A stretch of DNA of 64,000 nt. Source: Patiria miniata. Its lineage: Eukaryota > Echinodermata > Asteroidea > Valvatida > Asterinidae. Positions 60,301-64,000 of this stretch are shown piece after piece; position 1 is the first letter of the stretch; every line of letters begins with the position of its first letter. Position numbers and translations under genes: made by a program. The DNA is taken from the NCBI RefSeq assembly GCF_015706575.1, contig NW_024037075.1, forward strand, positions 10,477,746 through 10,541,745, written 5' to 3'. The notes below the pieces were generated by a model. That model saw only the letters and a list, made by a program, of their open reading frames with translations, had not been told where the DNA came from and searched no databases.

Positions 60301-61995
60301 ATTATTTTTTTTGACCTTAGTTATCTTTTTTACCATTACTCTCTGATGACCATTGACCACCAAAACTTTCTTTTGAGTTGAACATCGACGCGCCCCCCCC
60401 CCCCCAAAAAAAGGATGGTTTTTTTCAGAGCCAAGAACATTTGCATTTGTCAAAATGTATCTTGTCAAAAGCACACAATTAACAGTATCACTTTCATGTC
60501 CTCAATGAACCGTTTTATTGGAAAACCTATCTGCACAATGTAAACATCATAATCTGTTTCTGGGAAGGATTGCTATGTCAATGAATGTTCCTTTGTGTCT
60601 GGCATCACCATGTTTTTATTCCTCCATGGTATCACCACGCCCTACCCCAACTGCCTTCACACATTGCCTCTGATAAGTATAGCTTGAGGGTGGTTTCTCC
60701 CCCCCCCCCCCCCTCGTAAACTGGAGCCTGATGGATCGCCCCAGCTGAGGATTATTAGATGATTGATAACACTTCCTCTGGGTTGATTGTATGTGTCAGC
60801 TCAGCTGGCACAGTAGGAATGTATTACAGCTCTGTCATGTGGAGCCACACCCCTCTTTACTTATCCCCCAGCATAACTGAAGGGCTCACTTGGGGGGGGG
60901 GGAGCAAAGCCCCAAAGCCTTTAAAGGTAAAGTCCATCATTTGTAATTTGTGCATTTTGTTCGTTTGAAGCAACAAAAGTGCTCAAGATCTAAAGAAGCC
61001 CCAAAGCCTTTAAAGGTAAAGTCCATCATTTGTAATTTGTGCATTTTGTTCGTTTGAAGCAACAAAAGTGCTCAAGATCTAAAGAAGGGTGCTGAACAAC
61101 TGACCTGATGAAGTTTCAGCTCAGCTTCAGCTGTATATTTCGAGAAAAACAACATTCTAGGATCTCGATTTCAAATCAAAAGTTGCTGAAGCATGTTTTG
61201 AATTGGGCCTGAATTCAGCGTCCGAGACACTCACTGAGCCGATTGCAGCTACGCGATGTCGCGCACTGATCCGACGAATTATAGCAACGGCGCGCACGTG
61301 TGCGTCTTGCCAATGCTTGCGCGCTTCGCCGAATAACAAAACAAACTACTAATTTGAATTTCCTACGGTGCTTCTTAAGAAGCACCGTTGGAAAGGCCTT
61401 CTTTCGTTGATTACTTCAAAATGACAGCTTGCCAGAAAGAATAATTTCACAGGGAGTTTAGTCCCCTTACTATCTTGCAACCAAGTATGCTTTTTAACAA
61501 TAATTACGCCAGTTACTTTTTGGATAGCTGCAAATGATGGACTCGGGCTTTAAAAAAAAATAAGGTAGGCCCCCCCCCCTCCCTGACTTTGACCCTTTCT
61601 GACCTCTCCAGCCCCACCCCCAAAACAGGAGGGATCATCAGCAAAACAGTTAACCTCATTGAACAAACTTCTCATGATCAACATTCGTGTGTCATCGTCT
61701 GAATACATCCCCCCCCCCATTACCTTTGCACGTAATCATGCGCAAATGGTGGGAAATTTAATAACGGTTAAATAAAATGCCAATTTCCCCCCCTGTGGCC
61801 TGTGAACAGGTTGGGGCCACCGCAAAATGTTACATCCTTAGTAAGTGTGACATCAATGTGTATGAACTGCTTTTTGGTTTCTTTTTCTAACTTATTTCTC
61901 GTGTATAGGTCAAATTTACGTCCAGAATCTTGTGTCGAATGCCGCACCGCTAGCTACTCCAGAGTTGCCGCCAACATTTGACGACAGTTATAGCG
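12167..61995 (+). CDS. Integrin alpha subunit, alphaV/alpha5/alpha8-type, 5' part (7 exons)
   Basis: Type-I membrane adhesion receptor subunit that pairs with a beta subunit and binds extracellular matrix. Seven exons join in consistent phases (2,1,0,1,0,1,1) into 235 residues and the gene runs off the right edge. Visible parts are a signal peptide (to about residue 20) and the mature start QNLDTQWPV. Blade 1 follows with MFGYSVALH and LLVGAPKA, blade 2 with HQWFGASLKS and VVACAPRY, and blade 3 with GCQAGFSAEITK and LVMGAAGSFYLQG. TFDDSYSG opens blade 4. No I-domain lies between blades 2 and 3, so it is an I-less alpha chain. EPVGHCYVS and EYAPCR resemble alphaV/alpha5/alpha8 (and fly PS2) more than the laminin-binding alpha3/6/7 class. 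Cysteines sit at the usual propeller positions (YKCP, GDCEQ, ACAP, GHCY, APCR, WGCQ). Calcium-binding blades, thighs and membrane anchor lie beyond the window. Orthology to one vertebrate chain cannot be decided here. Confidence 0.93.
12546..13225. repeat. Long near-perfect inverted repeat (hairpin) in intron 1
   Basis: The left arm (12546-12778) and right arm (12862-13225) are inverted copies. The inner ~195 bp pair almost without mismatch: CATCTGAAAAAGGCAGCAC, CTGTAAAGAGGGTGAGTATG and GGAGGCAGTCCAGTAAATAG match their complements. The outer 25 bp (TCCCATATCTGGCCATCAC) also pair. The right arm carries about 130 extra bases (13066-13198) that the left arm lacks. Transcribed intron RNA would form a long duplex. 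Confidence 0.9.
13374..13662. mobile_element. MITE with ATGGGCGTAGC-type termini and G/C homopolymers
   Basis: Left end ATGGGCGTAGCGAGGA; the right end is the near complement TCCTGGCGACGCCCAT. The interior has long C, A and G runs, of the kind common in marine-invertebrate genomes. No coding capacity. Confidence 0.75.
13846..14066. repeat. Imperfect tandem repeat, ~110 bp unit
   Basis: Units start with GCCAGCTACGCGG, then GCCGGCTACATGG, then a partial GCCGGCTACAC. They share GTCCCCTTGA.AATG and GAAGCAACACAAAAGGAATGG. Two and a bit copies. Confidence 0.75.
14400..14725. mobile_element. MITE relative, copy A of the CACCTCACCCACAG family
   Basis: CACCTCACCCACAGATTCTG, GGCCGAGAGCGAGTCAC and CTAGTTTTACTACACCACTC recur in inverted orientation at about 24738-25216 and its duplicate. 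A short palindrome (AAAGTAACATG/CATGTTACTTT) lies at 14449-14479. Non-coding. Confidence 0.65.
14726..16726. other. Intronic stretch without recognised features
   Basis: Apart from a G-rich run at about 14758-14800, I see no repeat structure or exon. Possible weak direct repetition of ACAGTCACxGxCAGTCAA at about 16080-16290. Confidence 0.4.
16730..17099. mobile_element. Harbinger-like MITE, copy 1
   Basis: Ends in GGCC plus an A-run on the left and a T-run plus GGCC on the right. Inner terminal repeats are AGTCTCCGGTTTCTGGTAT and its complement. It is flanked on both sides by TTA (16727-16729 and 17100-17102), the 3-bp TWA duplication typical of PIF/Harbinger elements. A close copy lies at 62394-62764. 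Confidence 0.8.
17103..18230. other. Intronic stretch without a gene
   Basis: AT-rich. A short doublet CTAACATATTTTCCAATTT occurs at about 17287-17331 (first copy CCAACATATTTTCCAATTT). Nothing else supportable. Confidence 0.4.
18235..18640 (-). repeat. Interspersed repeat family R1, copy 1 (inverted)
   Basis: Matches in reverse orientation the segments at about 59270-59720 and 63600-63985. Shared words are ATGCTGGTCGGC.GACCA, GTCTAAAGCATCCTGTAAAAT, GGAACCAGACTA and TTTTTCCAGCAT. Probably an old DNA element; the ends are not resolved. Confidence 0.65.
18811..18956. repeat. Tandem duplication, 2 x 73 bp
   Basis: AAATTGAAAGAAAAAC..TTTA.AAACACTCTG through GATAACGCTGTTTCCTTTTT occurs twice in a row with few differences. 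Confidence 0.85.
19384..19424. repeat. TACATG-type microsatellite
   Basis: Run of alternating GTACATGTACATATGTACAT units. Similar short runs occur at about 24246-24275, 30829-30858 and 43886-43904. Confidence 0.8.
19898..19968 (-). repeat. tRNA-derived SINE head (relic)
   Basis: On the minus strand it reads GGTGGCTCAGTTGGTAGAGA (A-box like) and, about 30 bases on, GGTTCACATCC (B-box like). The cloverleaf is imperfect and no full SINE body is seen, so it is a SINE or tRNA relic rather than a working tRNA gene. Confidence 0.55.
19975..20235. repeat. CCTCAATCCTCCAAAATCCT short-unit repeat
   Basis: Seven or so loosely spaced copies of TCCTCAATCCTCCAAAATCC. The last stretch (GATTTTGGAGGATTGAGG) is inverted and can fold back on the others. 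A related cluster lies at 45810-46170. Confidence 0.75.
20236..21055. other. Intronic stretch, C- and G-runs
   Basis: No exon seen. A C15-type run at about 20803 and a G-run at about 20909 flank roughly 100 bp that may fold back. Confidence 0.4.
21056..21200. mobile_element. Small MITE with CAGGCATGCAACT termini
   Basis: Begins CAGGCATGCAACT and ends AGTTGCATGCCTG, a perfect 13-bp inverted pair 145 bp end to end. Interior doublet ATTTCCTCTTTTTTT. Non-coding. Confidence 0.75.
21201..22446. other. Intronic stretch without recognised features
   Basis: Nothing supportable as a gene. C-rich tract at about 22045-22090. Confidence 0.4.
22447..22478. repeat. Perfect hairpin at the duplication boundary
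   Basis: CGTTATGTGGAC, an 8-base loop, then GTCCACATAACG. The left boundary of the 6583-bp duplicated unit (22473) falls in the right arm. Confidence 0.9.
24550..24620 (+). repeat. Segment shared with intron 3 (about 41075-41145)
   Basis: GTGCACAAGTACCCCCTCAA followed by CGGTA, GAATGG.AGAGTTGGG and GAGACCAC occur at both places in the same order. Either a small repeat family or an ancient internal copy. Confidence 0.6.
24738..25216. mobile_element. MITE, copy B of the CACCTCACCCACAG family
   Basis: Inverted arms ATATTGACTGCTT..GTGGTGTAGTAAAACTAG at 24738-24778 and 24825-24869. The right side, with GACTCGCTCTCGGCC and CTGTGGGTGAGGTG, is the reverse complement of the 14400 element. An exact duplicate lies at 31321-31799. 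Confidence 0.65.
26335..26430 (-). repeat. tRNA-derived SINE head (relic), copy in unit 1
   Basis: The minus strand reads CCACTCTGTTGGTAGAACTC and then GGGTTCATATTC, placed like an A box and B box. Duplicated at 32918-33013. Confidence 0.5.
26524..29055 (+). mobile_element. Truncated left part of the CAGCTAACACA element (duplicate)
   Basis: Identical to 33107-35638 wherever compared. It has the left terminus and the ACGTTG-rich array but no right end. It arose through the tandem duplication, not through a second insertion: the upstream flank GGTTTCC is also identical. Confidence 0.9.
27796..27839 (+). pseudogene. Duplicate of exon 1 of the 83-aa element gene
   Basis: Same sequence as 34379-34422, including the upstream GCGCATGCGC (27654-27663). 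The truncated copy has no exon 2 or 3 of its own. Spliced forms would have to skip to the exons at 36492 and 37133. Confidence 0.4.
31321..31799. mobile_element. MITE of the CACCTCACCCACAG family, duplicate of copy B
   Basis: Exact counterpart of 24738-25216 in the second duplication unit. Confidence 0.65.
32918..33013 (-). repeat. tRNA-derived SINE head (relic), copy in unit 2
   Basis: Counterpart of 26335-26430, offset 6583 bp. Confidence 0.5.
33107..33905. repeat. Left ACGTTG-rich subterminal array
   Basis: About 30 degenerate copies of words such as ACGTTGT, CAACGTTG, AAGTTGT and TGACGTTG, spaced roughly 20-30 bp. The same array is duplicated at 26524-27322. Confidence 0.85.
34237..34246 (+). 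promoter_or_regulatory. NRF1-type palindrome GCGCATGCGC
   Basis: Perfect match to the core NRF1 site, 133 bp upstream of ATG 34379, in a locally GC-richer patch inside the AT-rich element. NRF1 sites mark TATA-less animal promoters. Suggests a promoter for the small gene; binding is not shown. Confidence 0.5.
34379..37257 (+). CDS. Putative three-exon gene inside the element, 83-aa unknown protein
   Basis: Exons 34379-34422, 36492-36574 and 37133-37257. ATG in good context (GCCATGG), with an in-frame TGA four codons upstream. Introns open GTAGGA and GTACGT and close TATTCAG and CTTGTCAG. Phases agree (AG|G gives Arg, G|AT gives Asp), and the joined frame stays open for 83 codons to TAG. The product begins MVAKQVIFTTAFLR, has a middle HELLEMAADCAWLSRRAKIQ, and ends with a Leu-rich stretch GIHLLLHLDNLLLKVPL. 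No signal peptide or known domain is recognised. It could be a captured host gene fragment with its promoter, an element-encoded accessory protein, or a chance run. The splice sites and upstream NRF1 motif favour a real transcript; coding status is uncertain. Confidence 0.4.
38390..38994. repeat. Right ACGTTG/AGTTGCAGTAACGTG subterminal array
   Basis: Some 25 units of about 22 bp such as AAAGTTGCAGTAACGTGTCC, tightening towards the end into CAACGTTGTCACAACGT. Unit sequence differs from the left array except near the tip, so the arrays evolved partly independently. Confidence 0.85.
39036..39166 (+). CDS. Integrin alpha exon 2 (blade 1)
   Basis: Completes the split Trp codon and reads LLVGAPKAQTPQPDVVQGG, then a Cys pair (YKCP, GDCEQ) and IPFDLTG. 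This aligns with LLVGAPKANTTQP..GG..C..C.PIEFD of alphaV-type chains. Donor ACAG|GTAAGA, phase 1. Confidence 0.95.
39167..40566. other. Integrin intron 2
   Basis: 1.4 kb, donor GTAAGA, acceptor TTTGTAG. T-run at about 39402-39418. No other exon or clear repeat. Confidence 0.8.
40567..40664 (+). CDS. Integrin alpha exon 3 (blade 2)
   Basis: Reads HTVDARGDQVADKSHQWFGA and ends AGPDGRVV. KSHQWFGAS is the classic alphaV/alpha5 blade-2 motif. It contains an RGD tripeptide, probably by chance. Donor GTG|GTGAGT, phase 0. Confidence 0.95.
40671..40905. mobile_element. Hairpin MITE directly behind the exon 3 donor
   Basis: The left arm (GCTAAGCACAAAAATTTGC, then AAGTCTGGCTTATAAAAGCA) is repeated inverted on the right (40815-40890), ending CACGGTGCTGCTAAG on the complement. 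The outer left end lies within about 10 bp of the exon 3 donor. The terminal words resemble widespread GGGCCCAATTTCA-ended repeats of marine deuterostomes. Confidence 0.75.
40906..41490. other. Rest of integrin intron 3
   Basis: Contains a 103-codon open frame at 40986-41297 with no recognised similarity. A segment (about 41078-41145) shared with 24550-24620 ends in a donor-like CAACG|GTAAG. Acceptor of exon 4 is ATACATCAG. Confidence 0.5.
41491..41626 (+). CDS. Integrin alpha exon 4 (end of blade 2)
   Basis: ACAPRYTWFFTAEMKDEERE, then PVGHCYVSENNFSEFDEYAP and CRTTD. ACAP, EPVG.C and EYAPCR are shared with alphaV/alpha5/alpha8. Donor GATA|GTAAGT, phase 1. Confidence 0.95.
41809..41985. mobile_element. 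pogo/Tigger-like MITE
   Basis: Left end TACTGTAAAACGCCGCTATA; the right end is the complement of TACAGTAAAACGTCACTGTA. It starts and ends at TA, with TATAACGAA-type subterminal words typical of Tigger relatives. 177 bp, non-coding. Confidence 0.65.
42595..43195. repeat. AGCTGTTCCCAATT palindromic repeat cluster
   Basis: AGCTGTTC.CAATTTCAA plus TGGGAACAGCT occurs at 42601-42635 and 42684-42718, each followed by CT.TTGTTTTCGTT and a T-run (tandem, about 85 bp apart). A half copy (AAATTGGGAACAGCT) is at about 43170-43184. May be a MITE with AGCTGTTCCCA ends. Confidence 0.6.
43500..43870. other. GC-richer non-coding patch in intron 4
   Basis: Less AT-rich and less repetitive than its surroundings, with forkhead-like TTGTTTATGTTTATG. 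Could be an intronic enhancer; this is inference from composition only. Confidence 0.2.
45620..46350. repeat. Direct repeat pair flanking a CCTGCAAAATCCTCC cluster
   Basis: About 160 bp (TTAATCAACCATACCGTGA, AGAACAATATCTATGTTTCT, TGCCATGCAAATA) occurs at 45627-45780 and 46187-46345, 559 bp apart. The spacer holds repeated CCTCAATCCTGCAAAATCCT words and one inverted copy, like the 19975-20235 cluster. Confidence 0.75.
46351..49790. other. Intron 4 stretch without recognised repeats
   Basis: T- or poly-C runs at about 46600, 46890 and 49125. A 169-codon open frame (47716-48225) has no similarity I recognise and no supporting splice signals, so I do not call it a gene. Confidence 0.35.
50890..51485. 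repeat. Tandem duplication, 2 x 298 bp
   Basis: AGCAACGTCAATGAAA through GCTAGACGTTCGAAGCG occurs twice, offset 298 bp, with few small indels. The join is a run of GCTAGCTAGCTAG. Confidence 0.9.
51718..51975. repeat. TTCGGACTATCGAACC short-unit repeat
   Basis: More than ten degenerate units of TTCGGACTAATGAACC (16 bp), interspersed with slippage and TTATTC insertions. Confidence 0.85.
52275..52376. repeat. 102-bp near-perfect palindrome
   Basis: Two 50-base arms round a TT loop, with one mismatched pair (CCG against AGC). Each arm includes AGTGACGTCACT, which is itself a palindrome and a CRE-like site. Confidence 0.95.
53214..55838. other. End of intron 4, no recognised repeats
   Basis: G-runs at about 53870, 54917 and 55070. 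The patch 54540-54840 is GC-richer. No exon supported. Confidence 0.35.
55839..55885 (+). CDS. Integrin alpha exon 5 (start of blade 3)
   Basis: A 47-base microexon: IKIWGCQAGFSAEITK. The GxCxxGFSAxxTK pattern is the alphaV/alpha5 blade-3 signature. Donor AAA|GTAAGT, phase 0. Confidence 0.92.
56235..56660 (+). mobile_element. tRNA-derived SINE with TTA-type tail
   Basis: The head has an A box (TGTGGTCCAATGG) and a B box (GGGTTCGAATTC). The body has CTCTTGAGCAAGGCACTTTA, TTCGGATGGGACGTAAAGCC, GAACCCAGTAACACTTATCG and CAGCGCCTTGAGTACC, words shared by widespread marine-invertebrate SINE2 families. It ends in a (TTA)n run at 56636-56658. Looks nearly full length. Confidence 0.88.
56661..58547. 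other. Intron 5 stretch without recognised features
   Basis: No exon, no clear repeat. C-run at about 57057. Confidence 0.35.
58550..59222. mobile_element. mariner-like MITE
   Basis: Left end CAGGGTGAGTCAAAAAAAGC and the right end in complement CAAGGTGATCAAACAAGGCG; both continue GAACCC or GAAACCC and TATATTTCATATTTAAAAA. TA on both flanks (58548-58549, 59223-59224). Inverted similarity reaches about 200 bp on each side. Non-coding centre. Confidence 0.75.
59270..59720 (+). repeat. Interspersed repeat family R1, copy 2
   Basis: Same family as 18235-18640 (inverted) and 63600-63985 (same strand). Words TAGATGCTGG.AAAA, CAATTTATAGAC, CAATGCTGGTCGGCTGACCA and GGATGCTTTAGACTGTCA. Ends about 120 bp upstream of exon 6. 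Confidence 0.65.
59841..59889 (+). CDS. Integrin alpha exon 6 (blade 3)
   Basis: A 49-base microexon: DSNLLVMGAAGSFYLQG, matching RVLLGGPGSFYWQG of alphaV. Acceptor CCCATTTCAG, donor CAGG|GTAAGA, phase 1. Confidence 0.93.
59970..60300. mobile_element. MITE with TCGGTCTCTGGTCAG termini
   Basis: TCGGTCTCTGGTCAG at 59972 faces CTGACCAGAGACCGA at 60283-60297. The interior has repeated GCCTTGGTGC words. Non-coding. Confidence 0.75.
60301..60906. other. Intron 6 stretch
   Basis: C- and G-runs only (about 60392, 60700, 60893). No gene. Confidence 0.35.
60907..61086. repeat. Tandem duplication, 2 x 89 bp
   Basis: AAGCCCCAAAGCCTTTAAAG through GTGCTCAAGATCTAAAG occurs twice without a visible mismatch, offset 89 bp. 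Confidence 0.95.
60925..61552. mobile_element. Probable MITE with AAAG.CCATCATTTG ends
   Basis: AAAGTCCATCATTTGTA on the left faces TGCAAATGATGGACTCGGGC at about 61529-61548. The tandem duplication lies at its left end. A 22-bp perfect palindrome (CGGTGCTTCTT/AAGAAGCACCG) at 61366-61387 lies inside. Confidence 0.5.
61909..61995 (+). CDS. Integrin alpha exon 7 (blade 3 to 4 link)
   Basis: QIYVQNLVSNAAPLATPELP then PTFDDSYSG. FDDSYLGYS is the conserved start of blade 4 in alphaV and alpha5. The linker is shorter than in the vertebrate chains. Donor AGCG|GTGAGA, phase 1. The next exon is beyond the window. Confidence 0.92.
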
Positions 61996-62393
61996 GTGAG
62001 AGTTGTTCCTTTTCAGGTGTACATTTTTTTGCCCAGGAGTTCAAAGTGAAGAAAAAAAAGTGGAGAAAAAAAAATGGTTGAAATTCCAGTGTTTGTTGCG
62101 TGTCTGTCCTGCCCCAAGTCTCGATAAAATACTGCAACACAAACTACTCCAAGTTACATATTCATCGTTTAGATTTCAGAACTGTTTGTAAAATTTTTCT
62201 TGTCTTTTTTTGTCCCGTTACCTTCAATTTAGCACATTGAACATTTTTCTAGATACCAGCACTTTTATAAGATTGTTTATTTGGTGTTCCAGAGAGTTCA
62301 CGGTCAAGCACACAGTAAACAGAAATAAAGTTTACAATACTGCGCACATAAACAAAAATCATATGTGCACAGAACATGTATGACACACTAAAA

Positions 62394-62764
62394 GGCCAAA
62401 AAAAAAAGTCTCCGGTTTCTGGTATGCGCGCGCGTCGCCGTAGCCATGCGCGTCGGCAAAATGAAAAAGTTTTTTTTTCAATGAAAGATGATGTCTCAAA
62501 ACCGCCAAACTCACTGGTTTGACTGGAATCCTGCTGCTGCACAATTTTAACGTGTTTTTAGATTGGGTTATGGTCGAGAATAAGCTTTATGTGGCCTCTC
62601 TGGACTCCCATATATTTGCACTAAGTTTAGTCGGGCACCATTTGCAGTCATCAGCCGACATTTGAAGCAAAAAAATCAGGTAAAAAAAAAAAAAAAAGCC
62701 GCGTCGCCGCACCACTTTTTGGGCAAGCTCCATACCAGAAACCGGAGACTTTTTTTTTTGGGCC
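62394..62764. mobile_element. Harbinger-like MITE, copy 2
   Basis: About 95% like 16730-17099 by eye over 370 bp, same orientation, with the same terminal repeats. TAA on both sides (62389-62391 and 62765-62767), with two extra A before the left GGCC. Confidence 0.8.
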
Positions 62765-62767
62765 TAA

Positions 62768-63599
62768 GCAGCACTTGTTTGGCAGAATGTTCGGAATATT
62801 GTTTGTACATGTCTAAATAATCCCGACACTTGTATTGTCTATCATGTCACATATTGGATGCAAAAAGTGGTGGGCAGCCATGAAAAACAAGCCGTAAAAC
62901 ATGTCCATTCAATTCAAGGTCACTAGTTCATAAGGTGGTCAATGGTAGAGTGACCACATGTCTGATTGACCATAGACTGACCGGTCATCTTCCACCACTG
63001 TGAGAACATTGACATAACCTGGACAGGTGTCGTTATAAAGGCAATCAATTTATTGGTCACCTTGGACAAGTACATGTAGCAGTCTCCTGTCAAGACAGTG
63101 GTATGACCATCAACACAATTCTTATCCACAAAATATAAGTATCCGGCTTTTTTCAAAAGCCCTGGATGATTGATCACCGGTGCCCTGCTCTCAAAGAAGT
63201 CACAGGTGCCTCAGCTGGTCACCGGTGCAGCGTTGCAACAGAGGATGTTGATTGCTTTATTGGAGAATGAATAATTCATTGCGCATAGTAATCAGTTTAT
63301 TTCCGAGTACGTAATACCCCTTACAAACCTCGCATCTATTTAAATGTAAAAGCCTGACCTTTTCGCCTCTCTCTTTTGTAATTATAAATAATTGATGTAA
63401 ATTAAAATAGAGATATAGCCTTGAAATTGAGGATGATTGTGAAATACAGGAGATGGCTTTCTTTCCTAGAATGTAATGAAATTTATCTTCTACATGTAGG
63501 TATCAGTCAAATATTATTCAATATCAATGCACTTCTGAACTTTAATTTTCAAATACATGAACATGTATGTACATATACTTGGCAATATACAACATGTGC
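62768..63599. other. Intron 7 stretch
   Basis: No exon or repeat recognised. Confidence 0.35.
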
Positions 63600-63985
63600 T
63601 TTTGCTGTAATTTAATAATTAATAATCAGAAATGGATGGATTTGGGGTTAGTATTTGTAGAAAATATTGCTACACTGGCCTGTTTAAAGTTTTCAGTTCA
63701 TAGATGCTGGGGAAAAAACAAGAAAAAAAATGTTGTTTTTGTGTAGTCTGCTTCCCTGAGCCTAGTTCAGACGAAACAGAGCAATTTATAGACGTCGGGG
63801 TATTGTCAGGTCGGGGAACCAGACTAGCTGGCTTGCACCTGTTTTGCAAACAAAATGTGGACTGACTAAATTTGGTTAATTCGGGGAAGTAATTGAAAAA
63901 AATCAGTTTTTTTTCCAATGATGGTTGGCAGATCAGCATTGGAAATTGTTACAAAAATTATATTTTTCTTGAACTTATATGACAG
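63600..63985 (+). repeat. Interspersed repeat family R1, copy 3
   Basis: Parallel to 59280-59720: TTTTGCTGTAATTT, TAGATGCTGGGGAAAAAAC, CAATTTATAGAC, CCAATGATGGTTGGCAGATCA. Runs to near the right edge. Confidence 0.6.
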
Positions 63986-64000
63986 CACATCATGATATCA

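Overview
This is eukaryotic, intron-rich, AT-rich animal DNA. It holds one large protein gene with short exons and long introns, one fragment of an innate-immunity LRR gene, and many DNA transposons, MITEs and tRNA-derived SINEs. Three things point to a marine invertebrate deuterostome, most likely an echinoderm: an NLR-type LRR exon, an alpha-integrin of the alphaV/alpha5/alpha8 class, and SINEs and MITEs with G/C homopolymer tracts and TACATG-type microsatellites. I cannot name the species from sequence alone.

Layout. (1) 255-1613 is an NLR-like leucine-rich-repeat fragment, broken by one in-frame stop. (2) 1.6-5.7 kb is non-coding with foldback MITEs. (3) 5750-11521 is a complete-looking DNA transposon with an IS3/integrase-type DDE transposase (two exons, 387 aa). 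Its ends carry arrays of a CGTTATAACG palindrome, and a second inverted-repeat element is nested inside it. (4) From 12167 to the right edge runs the 5' part of an integrin alpha gene on the plus strand. Seven exons (12167-12324, 39036-39166, 40567-40664, 41491-41626, 55839-55885, 59841-59889, 61909-61995) join with consistent phases into 235 residues: signal peptide, the first three beta-propeller blades and the start of the fourth. The gene continues beyond the window.

The 26.7 kb first intron holds the main structural oddities. A 6583-bp tandem duplication (22473-29055 and 29056-35638) shows no difference wherever I compared the copies. A 5888-bp element (33107-38994) has CAGCTAACACA termini, ACGTTG-rich subterminal arrays and a perfect 7-bp target-site duplication. 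It sits 34 bp upstream of integrin exon 2. The duplication copied the left 2.5 kb of this element, so its left end occurs twice and its right end once. Inside the element are an NRF1-type promoter motif and three exons that splice in frame into an unrecognised 83-aa protein.

Later introns carry a 3.4 kb long-TIR element (49795-53211), a tRNA-SINE, mariner-, pogo- and Harbinger-like MITEs, and several short tandem duplications. I found no bacterial-type features, CRISPR arrays or rRNA. The only tRNA-like sequences are SINE-derived. All functional assignments rest on reading the sequence and on family knowledge; no database search was possible.
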